NCBI RefSeq assembly: GCF_904846345.1
Contig: NZ_CAJHAJ010000001.1
Span: forward strand, 372,001 to 436,000
DNA length: 64,000 nucleotides
Source: Psychrobacter maritimus
GTDB taxonomy: Bacteria > Pseudomonadota > Gammaproteobacteria > Pseudomonadales > Moraxellaceae
Direction of reading: 5' to 3'
The translations under genes and the position numbers were made by a program. Positions 37,088 to 48,082 of this stretch are shown here, one piece after another (position 1 is the stretch's first letter; every line of letters begins with the position of its first letter). The notes under the pieces were generated by a model, which saw nothing but the letters and a program-made list of their open reading frames with translations, did no database searches and was not told the DNA's origin.

Positions 37088-39358
37088 TTAGCGCTTTAAC
37101 GGATAAGTTGTGATACCGCTGCTGCTTGGGCTATCTACTTTGGTAAAGCCTTGAGAAGTCGTTTTTGGCGTTTGGTCACGTTTAGGCACCAGTGGGTTAA
37201 GTGGCATCAATTCATAGTCGGCACTGATATTGCCATTCCAACCTTCTGTACCACTAAGGGGTAACTGTTTAATCGTGCCGTTTTTATCGATAACCAGTTG
37301 CAGGACGCGCATCTGATTGTATTTACGCTCGGTCACACTGGCCACAGCCCCGCCATCACGTAAGATAGTCGGCTGTAAAAATATGATTAAGTTACTCTTC
37401 TGGTTACTGTCGTTATCAGAGCGGAACAGTCGACCAAACAAGGGCATATTACCCAAGCCCGGTACTTTTTGCTGGCGCGTGGTGGTGTTATCGCGCATCA
37501 AACCACCTAAGGCGATGGTTTGCTGATCGTCGGCTAAAATCGTGGTATTAATCAGGCTTTTATTAGTAATAAGACCGCTGGCATTGCCGGCGCTGCCCGG
37601 TACAACTGAGGAGACTTCTTGCGAAACCTCCAAACGTACGGTGCCATTATCACCAATATGAGGAATGACGTTTAGGTTGATACCGATATCTTGCCGGTCG
37701 ATGGTCTGGAAAGGGTTGGTCGAAGAATCGCTGCCTGTGGTATAAGAGCCGGTGACAAAAGGCACGTTTTGACCAACTAAAATGCTCGCCTTTTCATTAT
37801 CCAAGGTCAGAATCGAGGGCATCGACAGTAGATTGGCACTGGTCGATGAGTCAAGTGCCTGTAAGATAGCGCCATAAAACTGAGTATTGCCTTGGCTGTC
37901 TTTTTTACTATCGCCGATTCCAATCAAAGCACCCGCAATCGAGCCTGCTGCCGCACTGATACCTGCTCCACCCGATAAGGCGGCTGCTGCAAGCGAAACC
38001 GCACTCGCGCCAACGTTATTAAAGTTGACGACGCCATAACCACTATTGGCATTACCGAGCGCCCATTGCACGCCAAGTTGGGTAGCATCATCGCCTGACA
38101 CTTCGACAATTGCCGCTTGAATCAAGACCTGAGCACGGCGGCTATCAAGCTGATTGACAGCGTCTTCAATCTCAAACATCAGCTCTGGCGCGGCATTAAC
38201 GATGACAGCATTTTGGGTTTCATCGGCGATAATACTAAAAGGTCGACCACCGATACCAGTACTTGTGCCACCCGAGCTGCTAGTCGATAAAGCGGCCGCA
38301 CCGCTATTGCCAGTAGTATTGTTGCTAGCACCATTACCCACACTTGTATTAGCACCGCTATTGAGTGTTGAGCCAGTACCACTGGCACCGTTTAAAGAGG
38401 CAGACTCTAAGGTTGACGTCGCACCAGAGCTATTAATAGATTGACTGGCAAGTAAGCCGCGCAGCATCTCTGCAATATGACCGGCGCTGGCATACTTTAA
38501 GCGAAAGACCCGCAAACCACTTAAACGTCTGGTTGGCGTAGTATCAAGCTGATTGACCATTTCTTGTACTTTAGCAATCATCTCCGGACTGCCTTTGACC
38601 AATAATCTATCGCTAGACGTATCGGCGATGACTTTTAGCTGATTATTACCACCTTGGGCCTGCCCGCTACCCGCGCTTGTGACCAAAGCACTGATCAGCT
38701 CCATCATGCGTTCAGCATCGACATGACGTAGCGGTATCACTTGCAAACTGTCATTAACGTTGCTGTCTAAATCACGGATAAGCGCCGTCAACTGATTAAG
38801 ACTATCAGCGCGATCAGACAATACCAAAGCATTGACGCCCGGTACCGCTGCTGCATGAGCTGACTGCGGCATCAGTGGTCGAATCACGCCGAGCACTTCT
38901 GCTGCTTGGGTATTAGTCAAATAAATCACCCGAGTCGCTAGCGCTTCACCGACGCTATTACCCTGTAAATCTACCGCAACACCAGATTGTTTGGCGACGT
39001 TATCAGGCACCAGCTTAATCGTCGTACCCGAGTCGATAGCAGCAATACCATTGACCTGCATGACACTTAAGAACAGCTGATAAATCTCGTCACGCGACAA
39101 TGCTTTGTTAGAAATGACGGTAACATTACCATTGATACGCGGATCAAGGACAAAGTTTTGATCGGTAATGGTCGCCACTTCATTAATAAAAGCTTTGATA
39201 TCGGCATCTTGTAGATTGACCTTCCAGCTTTCTGCACTCACTAGCCCCGTACTCGCTGCCCATAGCGGAATAGCTAGGCACAGCGGACGGCACAGACGCA
39301 TCAAACGCTGCAAAATATGGTGTAAAGGCGTGACCGAGAAATTTTGAGAACTGACCAT
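37088..39358 (-). CDS. gspD: Type II secretion system secretin
   Basis: 756 residues. It forms the outer-membrane pore through which folded proteins leave the periplasm. A signal peptide (about 1-42, ending SAES) is followed by the N0 domain (WKVNLQDADIKAFINEVATI), N1-N3 domains, and the secretin domain with VPGLGNMPLFGRLF near the end. A Ser/Gly/Asn-rich loop of about 60 residues interrupts N3 around residues 310-365, as in many GspD. It is last in gspN-gspC-gspD; other gsp genes are not here. AGGTAA precedes the ATG. Confidence 0.96.
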   Translation of the reverse strand: MVSSQNFSVTPLHHILQRLMRLCRPLCLAIPLWAASTGLVSAESWKVNLQDADIKAFINEVATITDQNFVLDPRINGNVTVISNKALSRDEIYQLFLSVMQVNGIAAIDSGTTIKLVPDNVAKQSGVAVDLQGNSVGEALATRVIYLTNTQAAEVLGVIRPLMPQSAHAAAVPGVNALVLSDRADSLNQLTALIRDLDSNVNDSLQVIPLRHVDAERMMELISALVTSAGSGQAQGGNNQLKVIADTSSDRLLVKGSPEMIAKVQEMVNQLDTTPTRRLSGLRVFRLKYASAGHIAEMLRGLLASQSINSSGATSTLESASLNGASGTGSTLNSGANTSVGNGASNNTTGNSGAAALSTSSSGGTSTGIGGRPFSIIADETQNAVIVNAAPELMFEIEDAVNQLDSRRAQVLIQAAIVEVSGDDATQLGVQWALGNANSGYGVVNFNNVGASAVSLAAAALSGGAGISAAAGSIAGALIGIGDSKKDSQGNTQFYGAILQALDSSTSANLLSMPSILTLDNEKASILVGQNVPFVTGSYTTGSDSSTNPFQTIDRQDIGINLNVIPHIGDNGTVRLEVSQEVSSVVPGSAGNASGLITNKSLINTTILADDQQTIALGGLMRDNTTTRQQKVPGLGNMPLFGRLFRSDNDSNQKSNLIIFLQPTILRDGGAVASVTERKYNQMRVLQLVIDKNGTIKQLPLSGTEGWNGNISADYELMPLNPLVPKRDQTPKTTSQGFTKVDSPSSSGITTYPLKR

Positions 39359-39408
39359 ATTGATAATTACCTACAGTGATGTCGCGGATATACTAAGTTT
39401 CATGAGTG

Positions 39409-39464
39409 CTAAGTGTCGTGTTCTAAGTGTCGTGTTCTAAGTGTCGTGTTCTAAGTGTCGTGTT
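39409..39464. repeat. 14-bp tandem array upstream of gspD
   Basis: Four identical copies of CTAAGTGTCGTGTT in a row, followed by a partial CTAAATAC. It lies in the 236-base gap between gspC and gspD, about 50 bases before the gspD start codon. Confidence 0.95.
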
Positions 39465-39594
39465 CTAAATACAATATGTGCTGAATGTAATATGAACTGA
39501 AGCTGAATTGGATAGCTAATTAACGTTCTTTAGCGACTTGCCAACTATAAGAACAAGCAAGTCTATATCTAAAAAATCAGCGCTAAATTCTAAG

Positions 39595-40515
39595 CTAGAA
39601 CTGCTGGCGAATGGTAATCACTTGATCGCCACGCTGTACTTCTATTTGTGCTTCACCGGCTTGCTTTACTTGCTGTAAGACGCTGGCATCTTGCCCGGGG
39701 TTACTGCCCACGCTTTGACCATTAACGGTCAGTACCTTATCACCAGGTTCCAGCCCTAACCGATTACGCAATTTAGCCGGCATAGCGGCTGTGACCTGAT
39801 AGCTCTCACCTGACGCCATGACGCCCATTCGACTTAAATAACTGGCGGGATTGGATTGTAATTCGGTAACGGCTTCATCAATTGCTGACTTTGGCTCGCC
39901 CTCGCTGCTTGCTTCCCCGTTTGGCCCCGTTTCAGGATTAACTTGGTCTGGTGATGGTGTATTAGGCGAGTTAGGCAACATAGCATTCTCTGGCAAACGC
40001 TGATTACTCACCGCACCCGCAAGCATAGCGCTTTGGTCGAGCGGCATAGCTTCTGCCATTCTGATGACGGTTTCTTTATCATAAGCATCAGCGATAATGA
40101 CTTCATTCCAATCGACAGCAACCAGCGTATAGTCACTGTCTTTTAAGGTGTCACCGATACGGTAGTTTTTCACTTCACCATTGACATCCAATAGGGCCGA
40201 AGAAAGACTCTCTGGTATCGCAATAAGTACGCCCTTTAGCCCAATATTAGGCGGCGGTTGTACTGCGGCAGCGATAGGATCAGGGTCAGCAAAAATGGCA
40301 AATAAACCACTATAATCGGTATTTGAGTTCGCTGTATTCTGTAAAGGCGCAAGCGGTAACGCGGGCGCTAATGGAGCAGCTAGCAGCAGCCACAGTAACC
40401 GCGCTGCTGTCCAACATAACCAAATAATGGCCAATAATAACAACCACGCTGAAAAGCGATTGAGCGTATTGATAATAGGTTTTATTCGGCTAGAGATATC
40501 GGTAGCATTCATCAT
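39595..40515 (-). CDS. gspC: Type II secretion system protein C
   Basis: 306 residues, inner-membrane protein that links the platform to the secretin. One N-terminal membrane helix (about 20-50, SAWLLLLAIIWLCW), then the HR domain (DPDPIAAAVQPPPNIGLKGV, IGDTLKDSDYTLVAVDWNEV) that contacts GspD, a Pro/Ser/Asn linker, and a C-terminal PDZ-like domain (GLEPGDKVLTVNGQSVGSN). The ATG follows the gspN stop directly (TAGATG), so the genes are coupled; a second ATG follows one codon later. The gap to gspD is 236 bases. Confidence 0.93.
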   Translation of the reverse strand: MMNATDISSRIKPIINTLNRFSAWLLLLAIIWLCWTAARLLWLLLAAPLAPALPLAPLQNTANSNTDYSGLFAIFADPDPIAAAVQPPPNIGLKGVLIAIPESLSSALLDVNGEVKNYRIGDTLKDSDYTLVAVDWNEVIIADAYDKETVIRMAEAMPLDQSAMLAGAVSNQRLPENAMLPNSPNTPSPDQVNPETGPNGEASSEGEPKSAIDEAVTELQSNPASYLSRMGVMASGESYQVTAAMPAKLRNRLGLEPGDKVLTVNGQSVGSNPGQDASVLQQVKQAGEAQIEVQRGDQVITIRQQF

Positions 40516-41385
40516 CTAGCGCGCCCCCAAGCCATTGAGCAGCGGCTGCCGCACACTAACCACAGGTGTATCTTGCGGTGCTTGTCCTTTATATTCTGGC
40601 ATATTTTCTAATAGACGCTGGGTTAAGCTGACGTCTAACATATTATCGCCATCGATATACAGATCGCCCAAGCGCTTATCTTGATTGTTTACCAGATTGA
40701 TATGCAGCAGATTTTTATTGTTCTTTTGCTCGGCACTGAGCTCAGCACGCAGCGCTGGCATGGTGATATAAAAAACCTTACCACCGCTAGGGTAGCCTAC
40801 TTCTCCGCCCACCCAAGTCAGCTGACCACTTGCCTCACTAAAGCCGGTCGCCTTGGTAGCTGAGCCACTATTATTCGGACCACTATTATTCGAACCACCA
40901 ATAGTCGAACCATTAGCTGAATTACTTGCAGCAGACTGACGTTTTAATGAGACGTTATTAACCTGAATCGGCGCATTAGGCAACTGCCAATCGACCACAC
41001 TCGCCAAAGTTTCAGGGGCAATTTTACCGCTCATGTTTTGAATTTGCCATGAGCTGGTGCCTACTTTAACCTGACCATTTAAACGGGTTTGCTCTGAGCT
41101 GATATCAACTTCAGCCCCTAGTTTGCCTAATAATAAATGCCACGGCTGCCACGACCATTCAGCGGCGCCTGTAAGCGGTGTTGCTGACACGGGCAGCTGC
41201 CAAATCGCCGAGCCTTGCCATAAGTTGCCCGACACATGTTGTACATACGGCGTATCTGGGGCGTATTTTTCAAGTAGCCATGCCGCTGGCATTTGCAAGA
41301 CGGCAAATAGCGCAAATAGGATAAAGCCAAATAGCCACCAGAGCTTGCGGGGACGCTTGTAAGACGATGTGGATACTTGAGGCAC
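40516..41385 (-). CDS. gspN: Type II secretion system protein N
   Basis: 289 residues with one N-terminal membrane helix (WWLFGFILFALFAVLQMP) and a periplasmic domain. HVSGNLWQGSAIWQLP and AAEWSWQPWHLLLGKLGAEV are the typical GspN patterns. An Asn/Ser/Gly-rich stretch near residues 155-180 is an unstructured insertion. The start is GTG at 41385 with AGGTAA before it. It is first in gspN-gspC-gspD, and the adjacent order supports the assignment. Its precise role in secretion is unclear even in model species. Confidence 0.88.
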   Translation of the reverse strand: MPQVSTSSYKRPRKLWWLFGFILFALFAVLQMPAAWLLEKYAPDTPYVQHVSGNLWQGSAIWQLPVSATPLTGAAEWSWQPWHLLLGKLGAEVDISSEQTRLNGQVKVGTSSWQIQNMSGKIAPETLASVVDWQLPNAPIQVNNVSLKRQSAASNSANGSTIGGSNNSGPNNSGSATKATGFSEASGQLTWVGGEVGYPSGGKVFYITMPALRAELSAEQKNNKNLLHINLVNNQDKRLGDLYIDGDNMLDVSLTQRLLENMPEYKGQAPQDTPVVSVRQPLLNGLGAR

Positions 41386-41452
41386 AGTTACCTAACTCTT
41401 ATATAAGACAAAAACGTCATTATCATAGCAAACAATGGCATACAGATGACAG

Positions 41453-41517
41453 AAAAAAAGCCAGTATCTTTGCACCAAAATACTGGTGCTAAAGATACTG
41501 GCTTTTATCTATCCACT
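41453..41517 (-). terminator. Long-stem terminator after the H-NS gene
   Basis: AAAAGCCAGTATCTTTGCACC pairs with its mirror TGGTGCTAAAGATACTGG (one bulged base) around a short loop, with flanking A- and T-runs. It lies about 75 bases after the H-NS stop and before gspN. Confidence 0.9.
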
Positions 41518-41592
41518 TGCTTATTAAGCAATCATTATCAATGACGCATGAAAGCAAAGTAAAATCAGAGAATCGTAAAGGCGTTTAACTGA

Positions 41593-41916
41593 TTAAATAG
41601 CAAAATCTTCCAATTTACGACCTGCGGCTAGGGCGTCTACCAACCAAGTTGGTTTGCGTCCACGACCGGTCCAGGTTTCTTCGTTATTAGTGGTATTGCG
41701 ATACTTAATGCTGCGTTTTTTCTCAAGTTTCTCGCCCGCTTGTAAAATCTCTTCAATGCTGGCTTCACTTTCTTCAGCAATTTTTTCAAACTGCATATAA
41801 GCATCATATAAACGCTGATGTTGTTTTTGGGCAATAAGTTGTTGGGCATTTTCGGTAATGGCGCGTAGCTCATCAACGTTGAGGTTATTTAAATCAATCA
41901 CGTTATTTCTGCTCAT
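41593..41916 (-). CDS. H-NS family nucleoid protein
   Basis: 107 residues. The N-terminal coiled oligomerisation region (DELRAITENAQQLIAQKQHQ) is followed by a linker with RSIKYRN and the DNA-binding motif TWTGRGRKPTWLVDALAAGR, which is the GRGRKPxW core that inserts in the AT-rich minor groove. Such proteins silence acquired AT-rich genes. I start at the second ATG (MSRNN), which has GGAG at 6 bases; the longer frame adds 12 residues. It lies between the gsp genes and ssb, on its own terminator. Confidence 0.92.
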   Translation of the reverse strand: MSRNNVIDLNNLNVDELRAITENAQQLIAQKQHQRLYDAYMQFEKIAEESEASIEEILQAGEKLEKKRSIKYRNTTNNEETWTGRGRKPTWLVDALAAGRKLEDFAI

Positions 41917-42238
41917 CATAATCTCCACTTTTATATCAAGGTTATAAATCAAATAGCATGATTGCTAATGACTTATGAATAATAAAAATCGTAAGTAGCA
42001 GTAATATAAACAAAAATATAATCCATCACAAGTATTGATTGGTATTCAATGATAAAGGGCTACGCATAAATACCATTAAAGCAAAAACGGTTTTAAACGT
42101 TAGTTGGTTTTATAGTAGTATTTATAATGTTGTTTATATTTTTAATCATCAACATTCACAAAAGCCAATAGCATAAAAAAAGAGCCTGTATTCACAGGCT
42201 CTTCATTTTTTAATCAACATTCTTTATTCATGTATAAA
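41917..42238. other. AT-rich intergenic region, H-NS / ssb
   Basis: About 320 very AT-rich bases holding the ssb terminator on the right and the probable promoter of the H-NS gene. Such AT-rich DNA could itself bind H-NS. No ORF was seen. Confidence 0.5.
42174..42212 (-). terminator. Terminator of ssb
   Basis: On the reverse strand AGAGCCTG pairs with CAGGCTCT around a 6-base loop and ends in a run of seven T. It starts about 26 bases after the ssb stop. Confidence 0.9.
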
Positions 42239-42937
42239 TTAGAACGGAATATCATCATCTACAGGACCATCAGGCATCGCTGTCGGCTTCGACTGTGCTG
42301 GTGCTTGAGCGGGCTTATTAAATTGATTTTGCGCTGGCGCATTTTGATTATTAAAGCTGTTTTGATTGCTGTTTTGGTTATTGCCTTGTGACATACCTTG
42401 AGAAGCTAGAGCGCCGCCTTGGTTATAGCCACTTTGCTGGTTATTGGCTGGTTGACCATAATTATTTTGGTTAGCTTGACCCTGATTTTGATTTGAGCTT
42501 TGACCGCCTTGATTGCTATAGCCGCCGCCCTGATTACCGTAACCACCCTGACTTTGACCTGAGTTTTGACCACCAAAACTACCAGCGTCACCACTACCAC
42601 CGGTCGCGCCGTCTAGCATTTGCATTTGCTCAGCACGAATCTCAGTAATATAACGGTCTTGGCCATTGGGATCTTGATATTTACGCGTACGCAAGCTGCC
42701 TTCGATATAGACCTTGCTACCTTTACGAAGATACTGTGCCGCGATTTCACCTAAACGATTAAACAATGAAATGCGATGCCATTCCGTTGCTTCTCTTTTT
42801 TCACCGCTTTGCTTGTCAGTCCACTGCTCTGAGGTCGCAACCGAAATATTGGTCACGCTACCGCCGTTACTGAATTGACGTGCCTCGGGGTCTGCTCCAA
42901 GGTTACCGATGATGATAACTTTATTAACTCCGCGCAT
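42239..42937 (-). CDS. ssb: Single-stranded DNA-binding protein
   Basis: 232 residues. The OB fold (about 1-108) begins [20 protein letters not shown] and includes [20 protein letters not shown]. It is followed by an unusually long Gly/Gln/Asn-rich linker and the conserved acidic tip DDDIPF, which recruits replication and repair partners. The linker is rich in Gly-Gln-Asn and repeats short motifs (GGYGNQ, NNQ). AAAAGGACA precedes the ATG. It lies 106 bases after the MFS gene, in the order uvrA / MFS / ssb typical of Moraxellaceae. Confidence 0.97.
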   Translation of the reverse strand: MRGVNKVIIIGNLGADPEARQFSNGGSVTNISVATSEQWTDKQSGEKREATEWHRISLFNRLGEIAAQYLRKGSKVYIEGSLRTRKYQDPNGQDRYITEIRAEQMQMLDGATGGSGDAGSFGGQNSGQSQGGYGNQGGGYSNQGGQSSNQNQGQANQNNYGQPANNQQSGYNQGGALASQGMSQGNNQNSNQNSFNNQNAPAQNQFNKPAQAPAQSKPTAMPDGPVDDDIPF

Positions 42938-43043
42938 AATGTTGTCCTTTTATTGACAAATTGTTTTATGAATATTTTAATAACTATTAAATGAAACTGA
43001 TTAATAATATCAGTAATATGAATTTACTTTAACCAATTTTTGT

Positions 43044-44408
43044 TTAAATATCTAGGGGGCTTTGTGCCAGATGCGACAGCTCTTGTCGCGAAGAATCGGT
43101 CAGCTGGGTTTTGTCTAATTTTAAATAAGCGACCTGCTCTTTTGCCATCACGACCAACTCATCAACGCCTTCTACCGCCAGCATTTGCCGTGACCAATCT
43201 TGAATATTGATATCTTTAGGAATGGTAACGGTGGTACTCGATAAATAAGGCGGCTGTGCAATCGGGATAATCAGCAGTAACGCCGCGGCCATAATGGCGG
43301 CCAATATACCCCACGCCAATAGATTAGGCTGGGTCAATAACAAACCACCCATTGCCCCACCGACAAAAGCACCAAAAAATTGACTTGATGAATTCAGTCC
43401 CATTGCCGTCGCTTTATTGGCAACTGGGGCACGCTTCGATATCCACGATGGGATGGTCGCTTCGAGCAAGTTAAAGCCCATAAAATACAGCAATAAGCCT
43501 AAAATAATACCCACGCCGACCTGACTACCAATGGCCAACAACGCTAGAGCAGCGGTCATTAACGCAATTGCGCCCAAAAATACTTGGCGCATTTTGCGTT
43601 TCTTTTCAGCGATAATGATAAAAGGTATCGCGACGGCAAAACCGATAAACAATAACGGCAAATAAACCAAACCTTGCTGGCGTACCGATAAGCCCAATAC
43701 CTCATTAAGCTGATGCGGCAAGATAACAAAGATGGCTGTCATCGTTAAATGTAGGGCAAAAATACCAATATGCAAACGGTTTAAATCGCCAATCTTTAGC
43801 ACTGTCGCTAACTGCTGACCAATCGATTTATTATCAAGGTTGTGCTTGAGTACCCGTAGTGGTGTCGGCACGAACAATAACAATAACATCGCCAAAACAG
43901 CGAAACCTGCGGTCAACCAAAATAACCCTGATATACCAAGCGAGCCGACCAATAAAGGACCAAAAGCAAACGCCAGCATAATGGAAGTAGCAATGGTCAA
44001 ACCCATGGTCGCCATCGCTTTGGTGCGCATCTCTTCGCGCGTAACGTCTGCTAACAGCGCCATCAATACCGCCGAAACCGCGCCACTACCTGCCAGCGCC
44101 CGACCGATAATAACCTCGTAAATATCTGTGGCATTGGCAGCGATGATACCGCCAAGCGCAAATAATATCAGACCCAAAAAGATAATCGGCTTACGCGGAA
44201 ACTTATCAGCGGCAAGGCTCATCGGTATCTGAAAAATAGCCTGCCCTAGCCCATAAATACCGACCGCCAAGCCAATCAGAAACGGTGTCGCATGCGCATA
44301 ATTATCACCATACACAGAAAATACTGGCACAATCATAAACAAGCCAATCATCCGCAAGGCAAATATACCACCGACCCCGAGGATTGCCCGTTTTTCTACG
44401 CTATTCAT
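43044..44408 (-). CDS. MFS transporter, YajR-like with C-terminal YAM-type domain
   Basis: 454-residue inner-membrane carrier of the major facilitator superfamily with twelve expected helices. The loop 2-3 motif A is RKPIIFLGLILFALGG, preceded by PMSLAADKFPR. After the last helix a 65-residue cytoplasmic domain (VTIPKDINIQDWSRQMLAV) resembles the YAM domain of E. coli YajR, a ferredoxin-like fold. The substrate is unknown; drug or metabolite efflux is the usual guess. GAGG precedes the ATG. It is divergent from uvrA, across a gap of 608 bases. Confidence 0.9.
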   Translation of the reverse strand: MNSVEKRAILGVGGIFALRMIGLFMIVPVFSVYGDNYAHATPFLIGLAVGIYGLGQAIFQIPMSLAADKFPRKPIIFLGLILFALGGIIAANATDIYEVIIGRALAGSGAVSAVLMALLADVTREEMRTKAMATMGLTIATSIMLAFAFGPLLVGSLGISGLFWLTAGFAVLAMLLLLFVPTPLRVLKHNLDNKSIGQQLATVLKIGDLNRLHIGIFALHLTMTAIFVILPHQLNEVLGLSVRQQGLVYLPLLFIGFAVAIPFIIIAEKKRKMRQVFLGAIALMTAALALLAIGSQVGVGIILGLLLYFMGFNLLEATIPSWISKRAPVANKATAMGLNSSSQFFGAFVGGAMGGLLLTQPNLLAWGILAAIMAAALLLIIPIAQPPYLSSTTVTIPKDINIQDWSRQMLAVEGVDELVVMAKEQVAYLKLDKTQLTDSSRQELSHLAQSPLDI

Positions 44409-45016
44409 ACTTGCCTCACTGGTTCATCATTGCTGTTTAATCACTGCAGCTCTGCTTGTATTATTACGACGCTTCAAGGCTTTAGCCTACAAATTAAGCC
44501 CCCTAGTATAAGACATTCGCCGTCTGGATGCCGAAACTTTTATCTAGCTGCCGCAGCCGCAGTGGTAGCACCTACTCACGCTTTTTATAGAGCCGATAAT
44601 TAGAGCCGATAATTTTGTTACCAAGTGCATCTAATGGGTCATTACACCTTGAATAATCCTGCTGTCATGACAATAAAGTAAGACGTTGAGAACGTTGTGC
44701 TCTGAAAAATGGTCTGAAAAAACTTTATGACAAATCTTTTTATAAAACGACGTTATTCTGTCAAATCTATAACAAACCACTCATATTAGTGACCCTTTAT
44801 TTAGATTACCTTTATCCATTTCAAGTATTAAAGGTATTCTACAAGAGATAACCATTACTATTGCTTTATGAAAACCACATACTTTTATAAAGCCATATTA
44901 ATTTGAATAGCATTTTTAAAATTATCTACGCTTTCAATGAATCATTTAACTCATATTCATTGACCCTTTTAAATTTTTAAAAAATACCATTTTAGCAAAT
45001 AGGAAACCTATCACCG
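44409..45016. other. Divergent intergenic region, MFS / uvrA
   Basis: About 600 bases with both promoters expected. TAGAGCCGATAAT occurs twice in tandem at 44588-44613. TTGACC at 44960-44965 with an AT-rich -10 region about 17 bases later could serve uvrA. I did not find an E. coli-type LexA box. No ORF or RNA gene was supported. Confidence 0.5.
44588..44613. repeat. 13-bp direct tandem duplication
   Basis: TAGAGCCGATAAT is present twice in immediate succession upstream of uvrA. Confidence 0.85.
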
Positions 45017-47923
45017 ATGGCACACGAGTATATTAAGGTTCGCGGCGCACGCACTCATAATCTAAAAAATATCGATTTAGACATTCCACGCGATAAATTT
45101 GTGGTAATTACCGGTTTATCAGGTTCTGGTAAATCTTCATTGGCGTTTGATACGCTTTATGCTGAAGGGCAACGCCGTTATGTTGAAAGTCTTTCGGCTT
45201 ATGCGCGTCAGTTCCTCTCGCAAATGGAAAAGCCCGATGTCGATAGTATCGAAGGCTTGTCACCGGCGATTGCCATCGAGCAAAAATCAACCAACCATAA
45301 CCCACGCTCAACGGTTGGTACGATTACCGAAATTTATGACTATCTGCGCCTGCTCTATGCGCGTATCGGTACTCCCTTTTGCCCAGAGCATGGCGAGCCA
45401 ATGGTCGCGCAGTCGGTGACTGAAATGGTCGATCAAGTCATGGCGCTGCCTGATGATACCAAGATCATGATACTTGCACCGGTGATTCGCGAGCGTAAAG
45501 GCGAACATACGGTTTTACTTGAGCAACTGATTGGACAAGGATTTGTACGTGTGCGCGTCGATGGCGATGTCTACGATACTGACGAGCTACCAACGCTCGA
45601 TAAAAAGAAAAAGCATACCATCGAAGTCGTCGTTGACCGCTTTAAAGTCCGTGATGATTTAGGTAACCGCGTCGCTGAAAGTCTAGAGACGGCGCTACGT
45701 CTAGGACAAGGTCTGGTCACGCTGCACTTTATGGATGGTAATCCAAAAGAAGGCGGTGACGAAAATCAAGTTATGTCTGCTAAGCACTCTTGCCCTGTTT
45801 GTGATCGCGCCGTGTCTGAGCTTGAACCGCGTATGTTTAGTTTTAACAATCCCTACGGTGCCTGCCCAAGCTGTGATGGTCTCGGTAAACGTCAGTATTT
45901 CTCAGCCGAAAAGCTGATTACCCATCATGAAAAATCGCTCAATCAAGGGGCGATTAATGGTTGGGATAAGCGTCATGCGTATTACTTTGGTCTGCTATCT
46001 ACCGTCTGCAATCATTTCAAAATTGATATGGACGCACCGTGGCAAGAGCTACCAAAAGCGCAGCAAGATATCATCATGCAGGGCTCAGGTAAAGAGAAGC
46101 TTACCTTTAACTTTACCGATGAGCGCGGTCGCAAGACCAATAAGACGGTGCCATTTGAAGGTGTGCTGCCTTATTTAGAGCGCCGTTATGCCAAAACCCA
46201 AAGTAACCTTGTGCGTGACGAGTTGGCAAAATATTTAGCCGATACCACTTGTAACGTCTGTGATGGCGCGCGTCTCAATGAGATATCACGCAATGTCCGC
46301 GTAGACGATCAAACCATCGCCCAAATTGTTAAGCTGTCTATCGGTGACGCTGCTGACTATTATAAGACGCTAAAAATTGGCGGTCATAAAGGCGAAGTCG
46401 CAGAAAAAATCTTTAAAGAGATTAATGAGCGTCTAAATTTCTTAGTTAGCGTTGGGCTTGATTATCTATCCCTTGCCCGCTCTGCTGAGACGCTATCAGG
46501 TGGTGAAGCGCAGCGTATTCGTCTTGCCAGCCAAATTGGCGCAGGTCTGATGGGTGTGATGTATGTACTCGATGAGCCATCCATTGGTTTGCATCAGCGC
46601 GATAATGATCGTCTGCTAAAAACCCTAACGCGCTTGCGTGATTTGGGCAATACCGTACTGGTCGTTGAACATGATGAAGATGCGATTCGCCAAGCGGATC
46701 ACGTTATCGATATCGGTGTCGGTGCAGGCGTCCATGGCGGCCATATCATCGCTCAAGGTACGGTCGATGACATCATGGCCAATAAAGAATCGCTGACTGG
46801 ACAATATATGTCTGGTAAGAAGAAAATCGAGATTCCAAGCATTCGTCATAAAGCCAAAACGATCGATATGGAAGTCAAAGGTAAAGCCAAACCGAAACAA
46901 GTTCCGATGACCATCGAGCTCAAAGGTGCATCCGGTAACAACTTACATGATGTTGATTTGATCTTGCCAATCGGTATCATGACTTGTATCACTGGGGTTT
47001 CGGGTTCTGGTAAATCTACCCTCATCAACCGTACTTTGATGCCATTAGCCGCAACGCAATTAAATAATGCCTCAACACTTATCGCGGATAAGCATGACAG
47101 CATCACTGGTCTTGAGCATTTGGATAAAATGGTCGATATCGATCAAAGCCCGATTGGTCGTACGCCGCGCTCAAACCCAGCGACCTATACAGGCGTCTTT
47201 ACGCCAGTCCGTGAGATGTTTGCACAAACGCAAGAAGCACGTGCTCGTGGTTATAAAGCGGGTCGCTTTAGCTTTAACGTCAAAGGCGGACGCTGTGAGA
47301 TGTGCCAAGGCGATGGTCTTATCAAAGTTGAGATGCACTTTTTGCCAGATATGTATGTGCCGTGTGATACCTGTGAAGGCAAGCGCTATAACCGCGAGAC
47401 CTTAGAGATTCATTATAAAGGTAAAAACATCGCCGACGTGCTTGATATGACCGTTGAAGATGCGACTGAGTTCTTCTCAGCCATTCCAGCGATTTATCGT
47501 CGCCTACAAGCCTTGATGGATGTCGGTCTGAGTTATATCCGCTTGGGTCAGTCTGCACCGACGCTATCTGGCGGTGAAGCGCAACGTGTGAAATTGGCGC
47601 GTGAGCTTGCCAAACGGGATACCGGACAGACGCTCTATATCTTGGATGAGCCAACCACTGGTTTGCATTTCCATGATATCGATAAGCTGCTCAATATCTT
47701 GCATACTCTACGCGATAAAGGCAATACCATCGTGGTCATCGAGCACAATCTTGACGTCATCAAAACAGCAGACTGGGTGATTGACCTTGGCCCTGAAGGC
47801 GGTAAAGGTGGCGGACTTATTATCGCGGAAGGTACGCCTGAGGAAGTGGCGGAAGTGAAAGGCTCGTTTACTGGTGAGTTCTTGAAGCCGATGCTTAAGC
47901 AAGGTATGAAAGAAGGGAGTTAA
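45017..47923 (+). CDS. uvrA: UvrABC system protein A
   Basis: 968 residues; damage-recognition ATPase of nucleotide excision repair. First nucleotide site [20 protein letters not shown], signature [19 protein letters not shown] with [16 protein letters not shown]; second site [16 protein letters not shown] with [19 protein letters not shown] and [16 protein letters not shown]. Zinc-finger cysteines are in CPVC and CPSC near residue 255-285 and in CEMC and CDTC near 755-790. Length and layout are those of normal UvrA. A modest AGGAAA sequence precedes the ATG. It is monocistronic with its own terminator. Confidence 0.98.
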   Translation: MAHEYIKVRGARTHNLKNIDLDIPRDKFVVITGLSGSGKSSLAFDTLYAEGQRRYVESLSAYARQFLSQMEKPDVDSIEGLSPAIAIEQKSTNHNPRSTVGTITEIYDYLRLLYARIGTPFCPEHGEPMVAQSVTEMVDQVMALPDDTKIMILAPVIRERKGEHTVLLEQLIGQGFVRVRVDGDVYDTDELPTLDKKKKHTIEVVVDRFKVRDDLGNRVAESLETALRLGQGLVTLHFMDGNPKEGGDENQVMSAKHSCPVCDRAVSELEPRMFSFNNPYGACPSCDGLGKRQYFSAEKLITHHEKSLNQGAINGWDKRHAYYFGLLSTVCNHFKIDMDAPWQELPKAQQDIIMQGSGKEKLTFNFTDERGRKTNKTVPFEGVLPYLERRYAKTQSNLVRDELAKYLADTTCNVCDGARLNEISRNVRVDDQTIAQIVKLSIGDAADYYKTLKIGGHKGEVAEKIFKEINERLNFLVSVGLDYLSLARSAETLSGGEAQRIRLASQIGAGLMGVMYVLDEPSIGLHQRDNDRLLKTLTRLRDLGNTVLVVEHDEDAIRQADHVIDIGVGAGVHGGHIIAQGTVDDIMANKESLTGQYMSGKKKIEIPSIRHKAKTIDMEVKGKAKPKQVPMTIELKGASGNNLHDVDLILPIGIMTCITGVSGSGKSTLINRTLMPLAATQLNNASTLIADKHDSITGLEHLDKMVDIDQSPIGRTPRSNPATYTGVFTPVREMFAQTQEARARGYKAGRFSFNVKGGRCEMCQGDGLIKVEMHFLPDMYVPCDTCEGKRYNRETLEIHYKGKNIADVLDMTVEDATEFFSAIPAIYRRLQALMDVGLSYIRLGQSAPTLSGGEAQRVKLARELAKRDTGQTLYILDEPTTGLHFHDIDKLLNILHTLRDKGNTIVVIEHNLDVIKTADWVIDLGPEGGKGGGLIIAEGTPEEVAEVKGSFTGEFLKPMLKQGMKEGS

Positions 47924-47946
47924 TAGAACTTAGGTAACAATTAATG

Positions 47947-47978
47947 AAAGGCTACTCTTTAGGGAGTGGCCTTTTTTG
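47947..47978 (+). terminator. Terminator of uvrA
   Basis: AAGGCTACTC pairs with GAGTGGCCTT (one wobble) around a 6-base loop and ends in T-run, about 25 bases after the stop. Confidence 0.88.
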
Positions 47979-48082
47979 TTGTGAGAAGGGATAAAGCAAA
48001 GTAAGATTCCAACGAAAAAAAATAACTGTGATTGTCGGCAGCTATTTATTGGAGTTAAAAGTTGCACTTAATCTATGGACTC

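Noticed and set aside
44409..45016. LexA-type SOS box before uvrA
   Set aside because: No CTG-N10-CAG palindrome was found; regulation by another system or none is possible.
47322..47654. Long antisense ORF in uvrA
   Set aside because: Shadow of a conserved coding region; no start signal.
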